NCBI GenBank assembly: GCA_025360045.1
Contig: JANYCY010000003.1
Span: forward strand, 53,561 to 117,560
DNA: 64,000 nt
Direction of reading: 5' to 3'
From: Janthinobacterium sp.
GTDB taxonomy: Bacteria; Pseudomonadota; Gammaproteobacteria; Burkholderiales; Chitinibacteraceae
Within the stretch, counting starts at the first letter, position 1. Each line of letters starts with the position of its first letter. The notes under the pieces are model-generated. The model did no database searches. It had not been told where the DNA came from and saw only the letters and a program-made list of their open reading frames with translations. Both the position numbers and the translations under genes were made by a program. Below, one piece after another: positions 55,785 to 64,000 of the stretch.

Positions 55785-58700
55785 TCAAGGCTTCACAATC
55801 TCCAGTTTCCCGGCCACGCCACGGCCTTGTTGTTTGCTGTACATGCCTTCTGCGTAAGGTGCCGGGCTGGTGAACAGGCCGGCGTGGGTGGCGCGCAGGC
55901 GGTAGACGAAGGTGGCGGCGTCTTTGCTGATGCTGCCGTAGAGCACGATTCTGTCGTCCCGCATATCCAGATAATCCGGCCGCCAGTTGGATTGTTTTTC
56001 ACCCAGCGGCGCTTGCCATGCCGGGCGTTGAGGCGCTTCTCCCTCTCCTTCGCCTTCTCCCTCTATTACTTCCGGGGCTTCTTCTTTAGGCGATGGCACG
56101 ATTTCTACGCCGCCGGGTAGCAGCTCAACAATTGCCATTTGTGAAGCGGCTTGATCCGCGCGCAGGCGCAGGCGGACTAAAAACTCTTCGCCTATTTTCA
56201 CCTTGCTGATCACTTTTCCGGTGAGATCCGTGTATTCACGGATCACTTCCACGCCTTGTTTAATGGGGCTGCTTGGCGGGTTTTTATCAAAGCCCGATTC
56301 ACTGAGCAGATAAAAGCCTGGCAGTGCGCCTTCTTTGCCGAAGCGGGCGCGGTGGGCGGCTGGGGATAGTGCGGCGCTGTTTTCCAGCTTACTTACTTTG
56401 CCGCTTTTATCCACTTCGGCCAGTGTAAATGTGCCCGCATTGGCGCCAAAGGCCTCAAGACCCAGCATCAGATAGGCCGCAGACAGCGAGTGGTAGTTTT
56501 GGCTGCTGATGGCCTTGCCTAATTCGTTCAACTCGTTGGCAGGCACGCTGCCCAGCTGATCTTTAAAGTGACGAGCCAGCAAATACAGGCGCTGGGCATC
56601 GTGCACGGTGGGGTCGTAATAGGTTTCGGCTAGCTCGTTTTTGCCAATCAAGCGCCATGGCACGGCTTTAAATAATTTATTCGCCAAGGCGTCTTGTTTG
56701 AGCAGCTTATAGCTGGCGGCTAAATAGGCGGCGGTCAGGTCTTGCTGCCAGGTCTTGGCGTGATGCGCGTCCAGCTCCTGTTGCAAGGAGGCGATCATGC
56801 CGCTGGTCATGGTGCCTTGGCGGCTGAGTAGGTAAATCGCGTAGGCACGCTCTCTGGCTTCGGCCAGATTCTGGCTGCTGCCGGTGGCCAGTTGCTCCAG
56901 CCAAGCATTGCTTCTGGCCAGCATATCGCGGCTAACCGGCAGGCCGCGCTCGGATGCTTCCAGCAGATAATGCACGGCGTACACCGATGCAAAGCGCGAG
57001 ATATCAGGATTGCTGGCCCAGAGGCCAAAGCTGCCGTCTTCATTTTGCCGCTCGGCAAGGATCTGGATCAGCTTGCTAAATGTCGCCTGCGTTTTGGCTC
57101 TGTCCAGATTAGGCAGTAGCAGGGCGGGGAAGCCTTTGCTAATCACCTGCTCGGTGCAGCTATAGCCGTAGCCATCCAAGAAGCTAGCCAAACCCTGAGC
57201 CCAAACCAAGGGAGAGCCTGCCACGCCAGCAATCACCTTGCGGTGCTCGTTAAACAGCACGCGGCTGAGTGCGACTTCTTCGCTGCTCTTATCAAAGCGC
57301 CCGACGGTCAGCTTGGTGGAATAAGGCACGGCCGGGCGGATACTGACGGCGTCTCGGGCAATGCCTTGTTTACCGCCGCTGCTGGCGGTAAAGCGCAGCG
57401 ATCCGGAGCCGAGCACTGCGTTGGCTTTCAGGCGGAACTCGGCATTGGCCTCGCGCTGCCCGTCTATGCTCAGGTTTTGCAGCGCTGGCGAGATCAGCGT
57501 AAAGGCGGCATCGGCGTCCAGCTTCAGTTGTACCGCGGCCTTGCCCGGTGCACGCAGATTATTAAACACGCCCACGCTAACGGTGAATTCATCGCCGGGA
57601 GCCAGTGCATAAGGTACATTCGGGCTAAGGATTAAATCGCCGCGTACCTGCGTGCCGCCTTCAAATACGCCGATTTTATCCGCCGTTACTGCCACGGCCA
57701 TCAGCCGCAATTTTCCGTTAAAGGTATCTGGTACGGTATAACTTAGGGTTTTGCCTTGTGGTCCCACGTCGATCAGCCCCGACCACCACGCTACGGCGGG
57801 TTGGCGTTTGCGTTTAAACGGATTGAGGTGTTTGCCGAGCGCCCCAGCAGCATCCCCTCCCGGCGCAGCGCCCTGCATCAGGCGCGAGAATTCCGGCAGG
57901 ATCAAGTCCAGAATCTGACTGGTGCGTACATCCAAGGCGCGTTTCTGGAAGAAAAAATCCAGTGGTTGAGGCGTTTTATAACGCGCCACTTGCAAGATGC
58001 CTTCGTCCACCGCAAACACCACCACGCGGGCTTCTTGATTGCTGGAAACCTTAAGCTCCAGCTTTTGCCCCGGTTTTACTTCCTTGGCGTTGGCGATTTT
58101 TACATCCAGCCGCCTTGCGTCTAAATTCACCGCAAACGGCACTACGCCGTAAGAAAGCGGGCTCATATAGACTTCATCGCTGCTTGGGCTGCGGATAAAT
58201 TGCACCGAGATATAGCCATTGCCTTCAAAGTCTTTAGGCAGGGTGATTTTTTGTACCGAGCTGGTTGTGTCGGCCTTAAACCAAACGTGGCTATAGACTT
58301 TATCGCGCTCGATGGTGATCAGCCCTGCGCCGGTATAGGGTGCGCGGATATTGATCTCGATCTCATCGCCGGGTTTGTAGTCTTTCTTATTCAGGGTGAG
58401 TTGCAGCTCGGCATTGCGCTCTAAAGAGCGGGCAATATTGGCCGCGCCTACCACGGTGTATTCGATACGGTTTAGCTCCGCGCCATCCGGCCCTCTCACC
58501 ACCAGCGCAAAATCACCCGGCTCTGCTGTTGGCAGCGTCAGATTGCTGCCGCTGGCGGGCAGGCTGAGTGGCTTGCTATCGCGATTAATTTCCTTTTTGC
58601 GCGATTGATATTTGTAAGTTTCATCGGGCTGTTTGACCAGTACCGATACATATTTTCGCTCTACCCAGCTGAGGCTAAGCTGCTCTGCGGCGATGGGTTT

Positions 58701-61562
58701 TAAATTGGGCGCAATCGCCAGCCAGTGCGCGGCACGCTTGGCATTGCGCTGTATATAGCCCAGTTCGCCATCGCTTTTTACCCCGACTAAATAGGGGGCG
58801 GATGAAACCAGTACGGCGCTTTCCGCCGCCACACCGCGGCCAGAGCCAGATTCAAAAGCGCGGGCAGTTAAATGCAGCTGATAGGTAGAGCGGGCAAAGC
58901 GCGCAAGATTCAGCGTCAGCTCGGCGTCTCCCTGATCGTTGCTGGTGGCCGATGGTAGCGCGTCTCTAAATGGCTCTTTTAGCTGGCCCGCTTCGCTAAA
59001 GCGATATTGGGCAAAGGCGGCAAAGGCAGGCACGCTAGGCGTTAAGATCATTTCGCCTTCTACGCGCCGCCCACCGGCCGGGCTGCCAAACAGATGCATG
59101 ACTTTTACATTGGCCTTGATATCTTCGGGCTTAATCCAGCCTTCTACCGGCGCATTGCTCAGCGTGGCGCTGACCTTCATGCGATCGGGTTCAAATTCTT
59201 TGATCTTGATACTGCCGCTGCCGATCTGCTCCCCGCGCTCTTTGCCTTTGACTAGATAAACGCCGATTTGGTAATCGCCGCTGGGCGAGGTTTCGCTGCT
59301 GGCAAAATCCACGCTATCAAAGCCGCTGGCCGATAGCTTGATTTTGTCTTTTTTAACTGTCTGCCCGCGAGGATCGGTGATCTCGATTTCCAGCGGCAAG
59401 CCTGCCAAAGAGCCTGCCCAGTTGGCAGTGCGGGTAATGCTGTGGATATGGGCCGTTTCGCCGGGGCGGTACATGCCACGGTCTGAAAACACAAAGCTGC
59501 TGAGCTGCTGCGCCGATACGGCATTGGCCACGCCGCCAATATCAAAGCGCGACAGATTAAGCTGGCGATCGTAGCGGTTGATCGGCAGGAATGATACGTC
59601 CTCACCTTGTTTCACCAGATACATCAACGGCGCTTTTTCGCGGGCCAAATCTTTAAGCGCAGGGAAATGAGCGCGGCCCAGCGCATCAGTCTGGCTGCTG
59701 GCCACGGTTTGCCCGTTGCGGCCAATCACCTCTACCGTGGCCGCCGCAACGGCTTCGCCGCTGGAGATCGATTGCACAAACACATCGTTGCTATTGTCTA
59801 CGGCTGTTTTGGCCAGCACGCCTAAATCAGAAACCAGAATAAAGCGGCTATCGCTCGGCTCGTCTTCGCGGTTTTTAGGTGCTTTAGGATCAAATGGCGT
59901 TAGTTTTAGCATAAATACGCCGCGCCGGTTGCCCGTTTTGTCTGCCAGATAGCGGGTCAGATCGATGCTGTCGTAATAAGGCTTGCCGGGCTCGGTGGCG
60001 GGCAGGGTGCGCTCTTCGGTAAAGCGCTCAACCAAGGTATCTAAATACTGATCGGCAATTTCAGGCTTGGCAAAGTTGCCATTATTTTGGTCGACTAAAT
60101 GATGCAGCTGATTAGGCAGCAAGCGGCCTACTTCGATACGAACGCCGCTGAGGCCGCGCGCCACAAAAGCCACTTTTTTATCCGAAGCCATAGAAAGCAG
60201 CGCGCCATTGGATAACAGCTTGATGGCTTTGGGATAAGGCGCAACCTGAAACACCTGCGTCATCACCTTGCCAGACTGATAGCCACCAAAGGCTTGCACA
60301 CCGGCATCCACTTGTAAAAACACCGAGCGCCCAACGGGGGCTGAGAATTTCCAGCTATGCTTGCTGCCGTATTCTTCTTCACTCGGCAGCGCTTTCAGCG
60401 GCAGGGCGTTGGTGAGTACGGCCTGCCCAACTTGGCTGGCTCCCCATTGGTACACGCCGTGCTGATCTTCCTTTGGTGTATTGGGCGGATATTCTGGCAG
60501 CAGCCAGGCACGCACTTTGCCTTTGAGCGCGGCTTCGGATACCGGCACATTGCTGCTGAACATTACCACCTGCTCTGGCTCGTAGCGCTCATTGTCGGCC
60601 AGCAGCATTTGTACCTTATCAAAGCGCAGGCTGTAGAGGCCGGGTACGCTGATTTTGCTGTCTAAATCTGCTTCCAGCTTATTGCCGCCCTGCGCGGCCT
60701 GAGCGCCTTTGGCTAAGGTGAGCAGAATATCGCTGTCTTCTTTAGGAACGGTGAGCGGGGCAGAATGGATAAAGGCGTTGAGCTTGGCTTTATCAAAGCT
60801 AATTGAATAGGGAGGGACTTTATCGCTTTGGTAGCCCAGCCCGCCACCGAGCTTTAGGCTGATGTTTTTCTGGATGCTGGCAGGGTCTACCGGATGGCTA
60901 AAGTGTAAGGTGGCGACTAGCTTTTTAAGGTTAGCGTCGCGTGGGTCTTGGTAAAAACGCGATTCGGCCACATTGGCGGCAAAGGGTGCAGTGTTAAAAG
61001 TAAAGCTGTATTCCTCTAGCTTTACGCTTTCGGCAAAGAGCTTTTTCTTGGCGAGCGAGACTTCAAATTCGGCAGCTATCGGCCAGTCGGCCTTGGGGCG
61101 GAACACCAGTTTTCTATCGCCTTCCCAAACCCAGCTTCCAGCCAAAGCAGGGGACAATTGCACGCCATCGCCTGCAGGCTGATCGATTTGCTTAAGTGGT
61201 GCTGCGGATTCGTTAAACTCCACCACCAGTGGCAAAGGCTGCGGCCGGTCTTTTTCGTCATAGGGCGTCAGCTCTGGCGCGGTGACGATATAGCTCACCC
61301 GCTGTGGCTTAGGCTGAGCCTGATACCAGCGCCAACCCATTACCCCACCCGTTGCCAGCAGGGCAACAGCCAGAAGGGCAATCCCCGCCTGCTTAGGCTT
61401 GGCCTGCATCCAGCGCATGCCTGCTTCTAGCCACAGTGCCAGCTTCTTGAGCCAGCTCGGCGCTTGCCAGCTTACCTCGCCAAACAGCAGGGTTAAAACC
61501 CAGGCAAGCCCGCGTGATAAAAGCTGGAAAGCGGGCAAGCAAATTTGCAAGGCTTTGTTCAT
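55785..61562 (-). CDS. Bacterial alpha-2-macroglobulin (large, membrane-anchored)
   Basis: 1925 residues from ATG 61562. There is one N-terminal membrane segment at about 59-78 and no lipobox, so it is anchored differently from the E. coli YfhM lipoprotein, which is shorter (about 1650). A series of MG-type beta domains follows, including the MG2 region (FSDRGMYRPGETAHIHSITR). The thioester motif CTEQ is intact with Cys1469 (GYGYSCTEQVISKG), inside an alpha/alpha-toroid domain that continues with WASNPDISRFASVYAVHYLLEAS. Near the C terminus an acidic EGEGEGEGE run occurs. These proteins are thought to trap attacking proteases in the periplasm while PBP1C repairs the wall. A TTG start at 61586 is an alternative. 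Confidence 0.93.
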   Translation of the reverse strand: MNKALQICLPAFQLLSRGLAWVLTLLFGEVSWQAPSWLKKLALWLEAGMRWMQAKPKQAGIALLAVALLATGGVMGWRWYQAQPKPQRVSYIVTAPELTPYDEKDRPQPLPLVVEFNESAAPLKQIDQPAGDGVQLSPALAGSWVWEGDRKLVFRPKADWPIAAEFEVSLAKKKLFAESVKLEEYSFTFNTAPFAANVAESRFYQDPRDANLKKLVATLHFSHPVDPASIQKNISLKLGGGLGYQSDKVPPYSISFDKAKLNAFIHSAPLTVPKEDSDILLTLAKGAQAAQGGNKLEADLDSKISVPGLYSLRFDKVQMLLADNERYEPEQVVMFSSNVPVSEAALKGKVRAWLLPEYPPNTPKEDQHGVYQWGASQVGQAVLTNALPLKALPSEEEYGSKHSWKFSAPVGRSVFLQVDAGVQAFGGYQSGKVMTQVFQVAPYPKAIKLLSNGALLSMASDKKVAFVARGLSGVRIEVGRLLPNQLHHLVDQNNGNFAKPEIADQYLDTLVERFTEERTLPATEPGKPYYDSIDLTRYLADKTGNRRGVFMLKLTPFDPKAPKNREDEPSDSRFILVSDLGVLAKTAVDNSNDVFVQSISSGEAVAAATVEVIGRNGQTVASSQTDALGRAHFPALKDLAREKAPLMYLVKQGEDVSFLPINRYDRQLNLSRFDIGGVANAVSAQQLSSFVFSDRGMYRPGETAHIHSITRTANWAGSLAGLPLEIEITDPRGQTVKKDKIKLSASGFDSVDFASSETSPSGDYQIGVYLVKGKERGEQIGSGSIKIKEFEPDRMKVSATLSNAPVEGWIKPEDIKANVKVMHLFGSPAGGRRVEGEMILTPSVPAFAAFAQYRFSEAGQLKEPFRDALPSATSNDQGDAELTLNLARFARSTYQLHLTARAFESGSGRGVAAESAVLVSSAPYLVGVKSDGELGYIQRNAKRAAHWLAIAPNLKPIAAEQLSLSWVERKYVSVLVKQPDETYKYQSRKKEINRDSKPLSLPASGSNLTLPTAEPGDFALVVRGPDGAELNRIEYTVVGAANIARSLERNAELQLTLNKKDYKPGDEIEINIRAPYTGAGLITIERDKVYSHVWFKADTTSSVQKITLPKDFEGNGYISVQFIRSPSSDEVYMSPLSYGVVPFAVNLDARRLDVKIANAKEVKPGQKLELKVSSNQEARVVVFAVDEGILQVARYKTPQPLDFFFQKRALDVRTSQILDLILPEFSRLMQGAAPGGDAAGALGKHLNPFKRKRQPAVAWWSGLIDVGPQGKTLSYTVPDTFNGKLRLMAVAVTADKIGVFEGGTQVRGDLILSPNVPYALAPGDEFTVSVGVFNNLRAPGKAAVQLKLDADAAFTLISPALQNLSIDGQREANAEFRLKANAVLGSGSLRFTASSGGKQGIARDAVSIRPAVPYSTKLTVGRFDKSSEEVALSRVLFNEHRKVIAGVAGSPLVWAQGLASFLDGYGYSCTEQVISKGFPALLLPNLDRAKTQATFSKLIQILAERQNEDGSFGLWASNPDISRFASVYAVHYLLEASERGLPVSRDMLARSNAWLEQLATGSSQNLAEARERAYAIYLLSRQGTMTSGMIASLQQELDAHHAKTWQQDLTAAYLAASYKLLKQDALANKLFKAVPWRLIGKNELAETYYDPTVHDAQRLYLLARHFKDQLGSVPANELNELGKAISSQNYHSLSAAYLMLGLEAFGANAGTFTLAEVDKSGKVSKLENSAALSPAAHRARFGKEGALPGFYLLSESGFDKNPPSSPIKQGVEVIREYTDLTGKVISKVKIGEEFLVRLRLRADQAASQMAIVELLPGGVEIVPSPKEEAPEVIEGEGEGEGEAPQRPAWQAPLGEKQSNWRPDYLDMRDDRIVLYGSISKDAATFVYRLRATHAGLFTSPAPYAEGMYSKQQGRGVAGKLEIVKP

Positions 61563-61602
61563 TATGGGGCTCGTGAGGGGAGGCAATAAATACGATGAAA
61601 AC

Positions 61603-61777
61603 GGCGGGTAAGCACCCGCCCTACAAAACAGTTGTTTTTTTGATTTAAGGGGCTTGATTACAACCCTAACAACTTAGGCTTATGCCATTGGCTAAATTGG
61701 AATTTATAGGGTGCAAAACGCCGTAGGCGTTACGCACCAAAGCCGGTGCGCAAGAAGAGCGACTTGCACACCCTATA
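61603..61777. repeat. REP-like palindrome and an ACACCCTA-family repeat
   Basis: GGCGGGTAAGCACCCGCCCTAC (61603-61624) is the short REP family in the opposite orientation. At 61705-61777, TATAGGGTGCAAAACGCC..., TTACGCACC...GGTGCGCAAG and GCGACTTGCACACCCTATA match the 13483 family. Both lie upstream of the divergent alpha-2-macroglobulin gene. The rest of 61563-62040 holds a hairpin described separately and presumably two promoters. Confidence 0.65.
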
Positions 61778-61952
61778 AAAACGCCACCTTGATCTTAAGT
61801 TAACAGGAGTGGACTTGATTAGCCTGCCTCATCCCTTGAAATTGTAAGAGCTAATTCATTGCCCTGCTGAGGAATGCGCTTTTTAAGGTAAAGAGTGTGC
61901 AAATTCGCCACTACTTGCATTCCAGCCCGCAAAATTCGCAGTCTGATCTAGC

Positions 61953-61981
61953 AAAACGGCAATCTGTCTTTCTGCCGTTTT
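61953..61981 (+). promoter_or_regulatory. Terminator-like hairpin in the leader of a small membrane protein gene
   Basis: AAAACGGCA pairs with TGCCGTTTT across an 11-base loop and ends in a short T-run. It lies about 60 bp upstream of the membrane protein start, so it could be an attenuator, or the 3' end of a small transcript. No leader ORF is evident. Confidence 0.35.
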
Positions 61982-62040
61982 AATCGATCTGCCATAGCGG
62001 CATACTGGGATTACTCCAACACAGCGACATGGGTTTTACG

Positions 62041-62373
62041 ATGAAAAACACACTGATTGCATTATTATTGCTGGTGCTCGCGGTGTACTTGGGCGCAGAT
62101 TTTTTTAACCATAATATGAGCTTAAGCTTTAGTGGTGATGGCGATAATTGGCAATGGGCGAGTAGTGGTGCTGATATGCTGATTGCTATTCCAGTTTTAC
62201 TGCTTGTGGGAGCGATTCTATTTTTTGTATTTTCGGGTTTAGCGGTATTTATTTTGGCAATTGGCCTATTCGCTATATTGGCCTGCCTATTGCCCGCCTT
62301 ACTTTCACTCGCCGTACCGGTATTGATGGTCTATTTACTTTATTTGCTGATTCGTAACGCTAAAAATGCGTAG
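62041..62373 (+). CDS. Small integral membrane protein of unknown function
   Basis: 110 residues from ATG 62041 (an ATG at 62029 would add four). There is one N-terminal hydrophobic segment (about 4-20). A short polar loop with DGDNWQWASSGADM follows, and then nearly continuous hydrophobic residues forming two or three membrane helices (about 47-104), ending RNAKNA. I do not recognise the family. Codon use looks like its neighbours. Its stop codon lies inside the left arm of the inverted repeat that follows. No strong ribosome binding site precedes either start. Confidence 0.65.
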   Translation: MKNTLIALLLLVLAVYLGADFFNHNMSLSFSGDGDNWQWASSGADMLIAIPVLLLVGAILFFVFSGLAVFILAIGLFAILACLLPALLSLAVPVLMVYLLYLLIRNAKNA

Positions 62374-62460
62374 GATGGGTGGAGCCATGAATTGTATGGC
62401 GATACCCATAGAGGCTCAGATGGGTATCGTCGTAAAAGCCCCGACTCCACCCATCCTACG
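62369..62460. repeat. Inverted repeat with 16-bp perfect outer arms
   Basis: CGTAGGATGGGTGGAG and CTCCACCCATCCTACG enclose GATACCCATA...ATGGGTATC, a second nested palindrome. The left arm includes the TAG stop codon of the small membrane protein gene. It lies between that gene and the convergent transaldolase gene. Confidence 0.75.
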
Positions 62461-62473
62461 GTTTTATCAAGAT

Positions 62474-62501
62474 AAAAAAAGAGCGCACCCTGTGCGCTCT
62501 T
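62474..62501 (-). terminator. Intrinsic terminator of the transaldolase gene
   Basis: AAGAGCGCAC-CCT-GTGCGCTCTT, a 10-bp stem with a tight loop. On the minus strand it is followed by a run of T (complement of A 62474-62480). It lies 22 bp past the tal stop codon. Confidence 0.9.
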
Positions 62502-62522
62502 GCTATTTCAAATAATCAAGAT

Positions 62523-63602
62523 TTAAGCAGTCAGTGCTAGCAGTTTTACAAAGGCGTCGTCAAATTGTTTCAGGCCTTCGGTTTGTAGCTGCTCGCCTTG
62601 CAGATTGTAGTTGATACCCAGTTTACGCAGCGCGGCTAGGTTAGCTACAGCTTGCTCTGTACCTGTTTCAAGTGTCAGCGCGGCTACGCCGTGGTCGCGG
62701 AATAGAGCTAGCGTGGCATCAGGTACGGTGTTAACGGTTTCTGGGCCGATCAGGTCCGCCACATACATCACATCGCTATAGGCTTTGTTTTTGGTGCCGG
62801 TAGAGGCCCAAAGCATGCGCTGTGGATTTGCACCAAGGGCTTTCAGTGCTGCAAAGCGTGTGCCGTGAAAGAGCTTTTTGTAATGTTCGTAAGAAATTTT
62901 TACAAATGATTTAGCCACGGTCCCGCGCAGTGCCAGTGCGTCGGTAGTGCCGATTTCTTCCAGCTGTGGATCAATCAGGCTGTCTACACGGGATAAGAAT
63001 ACCGATGCAACTGCATGAACGTGATCAACCGGCTGGCCAGCGGCAACGCGCGCTTCCAGACCGCGGATATAGGCGGTGAGTACTTCGTCAACGTGTTTCA
63101 GGTTAAACATCAGGGTGACGTTGATATTCAGGCCAGAGGCAATCAGTTCTTCAATGGCAATGATACCTGCCGAGGTAGCAGGCACTTTAATCATCAGATT
63201 AGGGCGATTAATGGCGGCCCAAAGGCGTTTTGCGTTGGAGATGGTGCCAAGCGCATCGTGCGATAGCGTTGGGGAAACTTCTAGCGATACATAGCCGTCT
63301 TTACCGTTGGTTTCGTCGTAAATGGCGCGGGTTACATCGCAAGCGGCTTGTAGATCAGGGATGACTAGCGCTTCGTAGCGCTGCTCAGCAGTTAAATCTT
63401 GTTTTTTTAATTCTGCTAAGTCACCCGTGTAAAGCGGATCGGAGCTGATGGATTTGAAGAAAATCGCTGGGTTAGACGTCACACCGACAATACCGTCTTC
63501 TTTCAAAATCTTGGCTAGATCGCCAGATTGGATCAGACCACGCGATAAATTATCCAGCCAGATGCTTTGACCTAGGGGCTTAATTGCAGCGATTTTACTC
63601 AT
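62523..63602 (-). CDS. tal: Transaldolase
   Basis: 359 residues, the longer TalAB-like class rather than the ~317-residue E. coli TalB. The Schiff-base lysine is Lys139 in NLMIKVPATSAG. Other family segments are IWLDNLSRGLI, GVTSNPAIF, NINVTLMFNLKHVDEVL and RMLWASTGTKN. It transfers dihydroxyacetone units between sugar phosphates in the non-oxidative pentose phosphate pathway. AGGCG lies upstream of the ATG. It is a single gene with its own terminator; the upstream side carries the fourth copy of the dispersed element. Confidence 0.94.
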   Translation of the reverse strand: MSKIAAIKPLGQSIWLDNLSRGLIQSGDLAKILKEDGIVGVTSNPAIFFKSISSDPLYTGDLAELKKQDLTAEQRYEALVIPDLQAACDVTRAIYDETNGKDGYVSLEVSPTLSHDALGTISNAKRLWAAINRPNLMIKVPATSAGIIAIEELIASGLNINVTLMFNLKHVDEVLTAYIRGLEARVAAGQPVDHVHAVASVFLSRVDSLIDPQLEEIGTTDALALRGTVAKSFVKISYEHYKKLFHGTRFAALKALGANPQRMLWASTGTKNKAYSDVMYVADLIGPETVNTVPDATLALFRDHGVAALTLETGTEQAVANLAALRKLGINYNLQGEQLQTEGLKQFDDAFVKLLALTA

Positions 63603-63824
63603 GGGTGGCGCCTCAGTTAGGAATAGAGAAAGGTTGTACTCGAAGTAAATTATCCCCTATCCCTTGGCCTTGCGCATTTGTGATCACGCAATAATTAGGA
63701 CTATTTTTTACTATTTTTTTGTGGGAATGGGTATTGACAGGGGGGCGTTTAATAAATAAAGGGAAAAGACCGCCTAAGGAGAGGGGCTGCTTTTGGAAGA
63801 GATATTTAACTAATGTGACGCAGT

Positions 63825-64000
63825 GATCTTCTTTTAAGTGCCTTCGGCACGTTGATTTTGGTGCGGGCGTCCCGCTGGACCTTCCTTTCTTGTGTGGCCA
63901 AGAAACGAAGCCAAAGAAGGCCACCCCACGAAACACGAAGGCCCCTGCTGCGGTCCAATCGAGTCGGCGGCGGGCGGGATTGGCTCGCTGCCTCGCTCCC
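63825..64000 (+). repeat. Copy 4 of the dispersed element, cut by the window end
   Basis: GTGCC-TTC-GGCAC hairpin, GTTGATTTTGG, CCTTCCTTTCTTG/CCAAGAAACGAAG, AAAGAAGGCCACCCC and CACGAAGGCCCC appear in the same order and orientation as at 2044, running to the window end. It is upstream of tal. A frame on the other strand (63613-63936) overlaps this repeat and is not supported as a gene. The 63603-63824 stretch probably holds the tal promoter. Confidence 0.75.

Noticed and set aside
63613..63936. A 107-codon frame on the minus strand upstream of tal
   Set aside because: It starts inside the fourth repeat copy and runs through AT-rich promoter DNA. It has no family resemblance and no start signal.
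1..64000. CRISPR arrays, tRNA/rRNA genes, IS elements, prophage genes or toxin-antitoxin pairs
   Set aside because: No regularly spaced direct repeats, tRNA cloverleaf, transposase or phage-type gene was seen by reading. The repeats present are palindromic and irregularly placed. A tRNAscan or ISfinder run was not possible and could still reveal a short feature.

Overview
The window looks like chromosome of a betaproteobacterium, most likely of the order Neisseriales (Chromobacteriaceae/Iodobacter-like). The main reason is the housekeeping run LysM protein / def / fmt / htpX / rsmB / DUF4390 / ntrY / ntrX next to dprA and topA, an order I associate with Neisseria and Chromobacterium relatives. 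The high density of c-di-GMP and chemotaxis genes suggests a free-living motile environmental bacterium. No rRNA, tRNA, CRISPR, prophage or IS element was seen.

Layout. 1-5.4 kb: the 3' end of an unknown gene, a TerD/TerA-like stress protein, a methyl-accepting chemotaxis protein (MCP) and a TerC-like DUF475 membrane protein. 5.4-10.1 kb: a DUF779 gene and an ExaC-type acetaldehyde dehydrogenase, divergent from an AcoR-like sigma54 activator, with a good -24/-12 promoter and a palindromic candidate activator site between them. 10.1-18.7 kb: a TPR protein coupled to a TPR-GGDEF diguanylate cyclase, a GNAT acetyltransferase, a small lipoprotein, dGTPase, and an HD-GYP/EAL pair whose genes overlap. 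19.3-23.5 kb: potABC and potD for polyamine uptake. 23.6-29.3 kb: a VanZ-family protein, choXWV for choline uptake (preceded by a possible coupled small ORF), a truncated DUF1275 remnant and an orphan MetQ. 29.5-32.4 kb: a second MCP and a LysE-family exporter. 32.6-44.3 kb: a long leftward run def-fmt-htpX-rsmB-DUF4390-ntrY-ntrX-TPR-trkA-trkH, with several start/stop overlaps. 44.4-52 kb: rightward LysM protein, dprA, topA and a large GAF/PAS/GGDEF/EAL protein. 52.3-63.6 kb: leftward pbpC, yigZ, a very large alpha-2-macroglobulin, and transaldolase, plus a small rightward membrane protein.

How the genes work together. Signalling dominates: two MCPs, four c-di-GMP turnover proteins, NtrYX and a sigma54 activator. 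Uptake of polyamines, choline, D-methionine/methionine and potassium is also well represented. PbpC and the alpha-2-macroglobulin form the known periplasmic repair/defence pairing.

The intergenic DNA is unusually rich in repeats. A ~270-300 bp element occurs four times (one copy partial, one cut by the window end), and there are at least six further palindromic families. Nothing here is clearly an undescribed system. The best leads are the repeat element, an NtrX whose AAA+ domain has lost its ATPase and sigma54 motifs, the sigma54-controlled aldehyde cluster with DUF779, a tandem duplication inside the PbpC transpeptidase domain, an HD-GYP protein lacking the HD histidine, and a family of TPR modules placed beside signalling genes.
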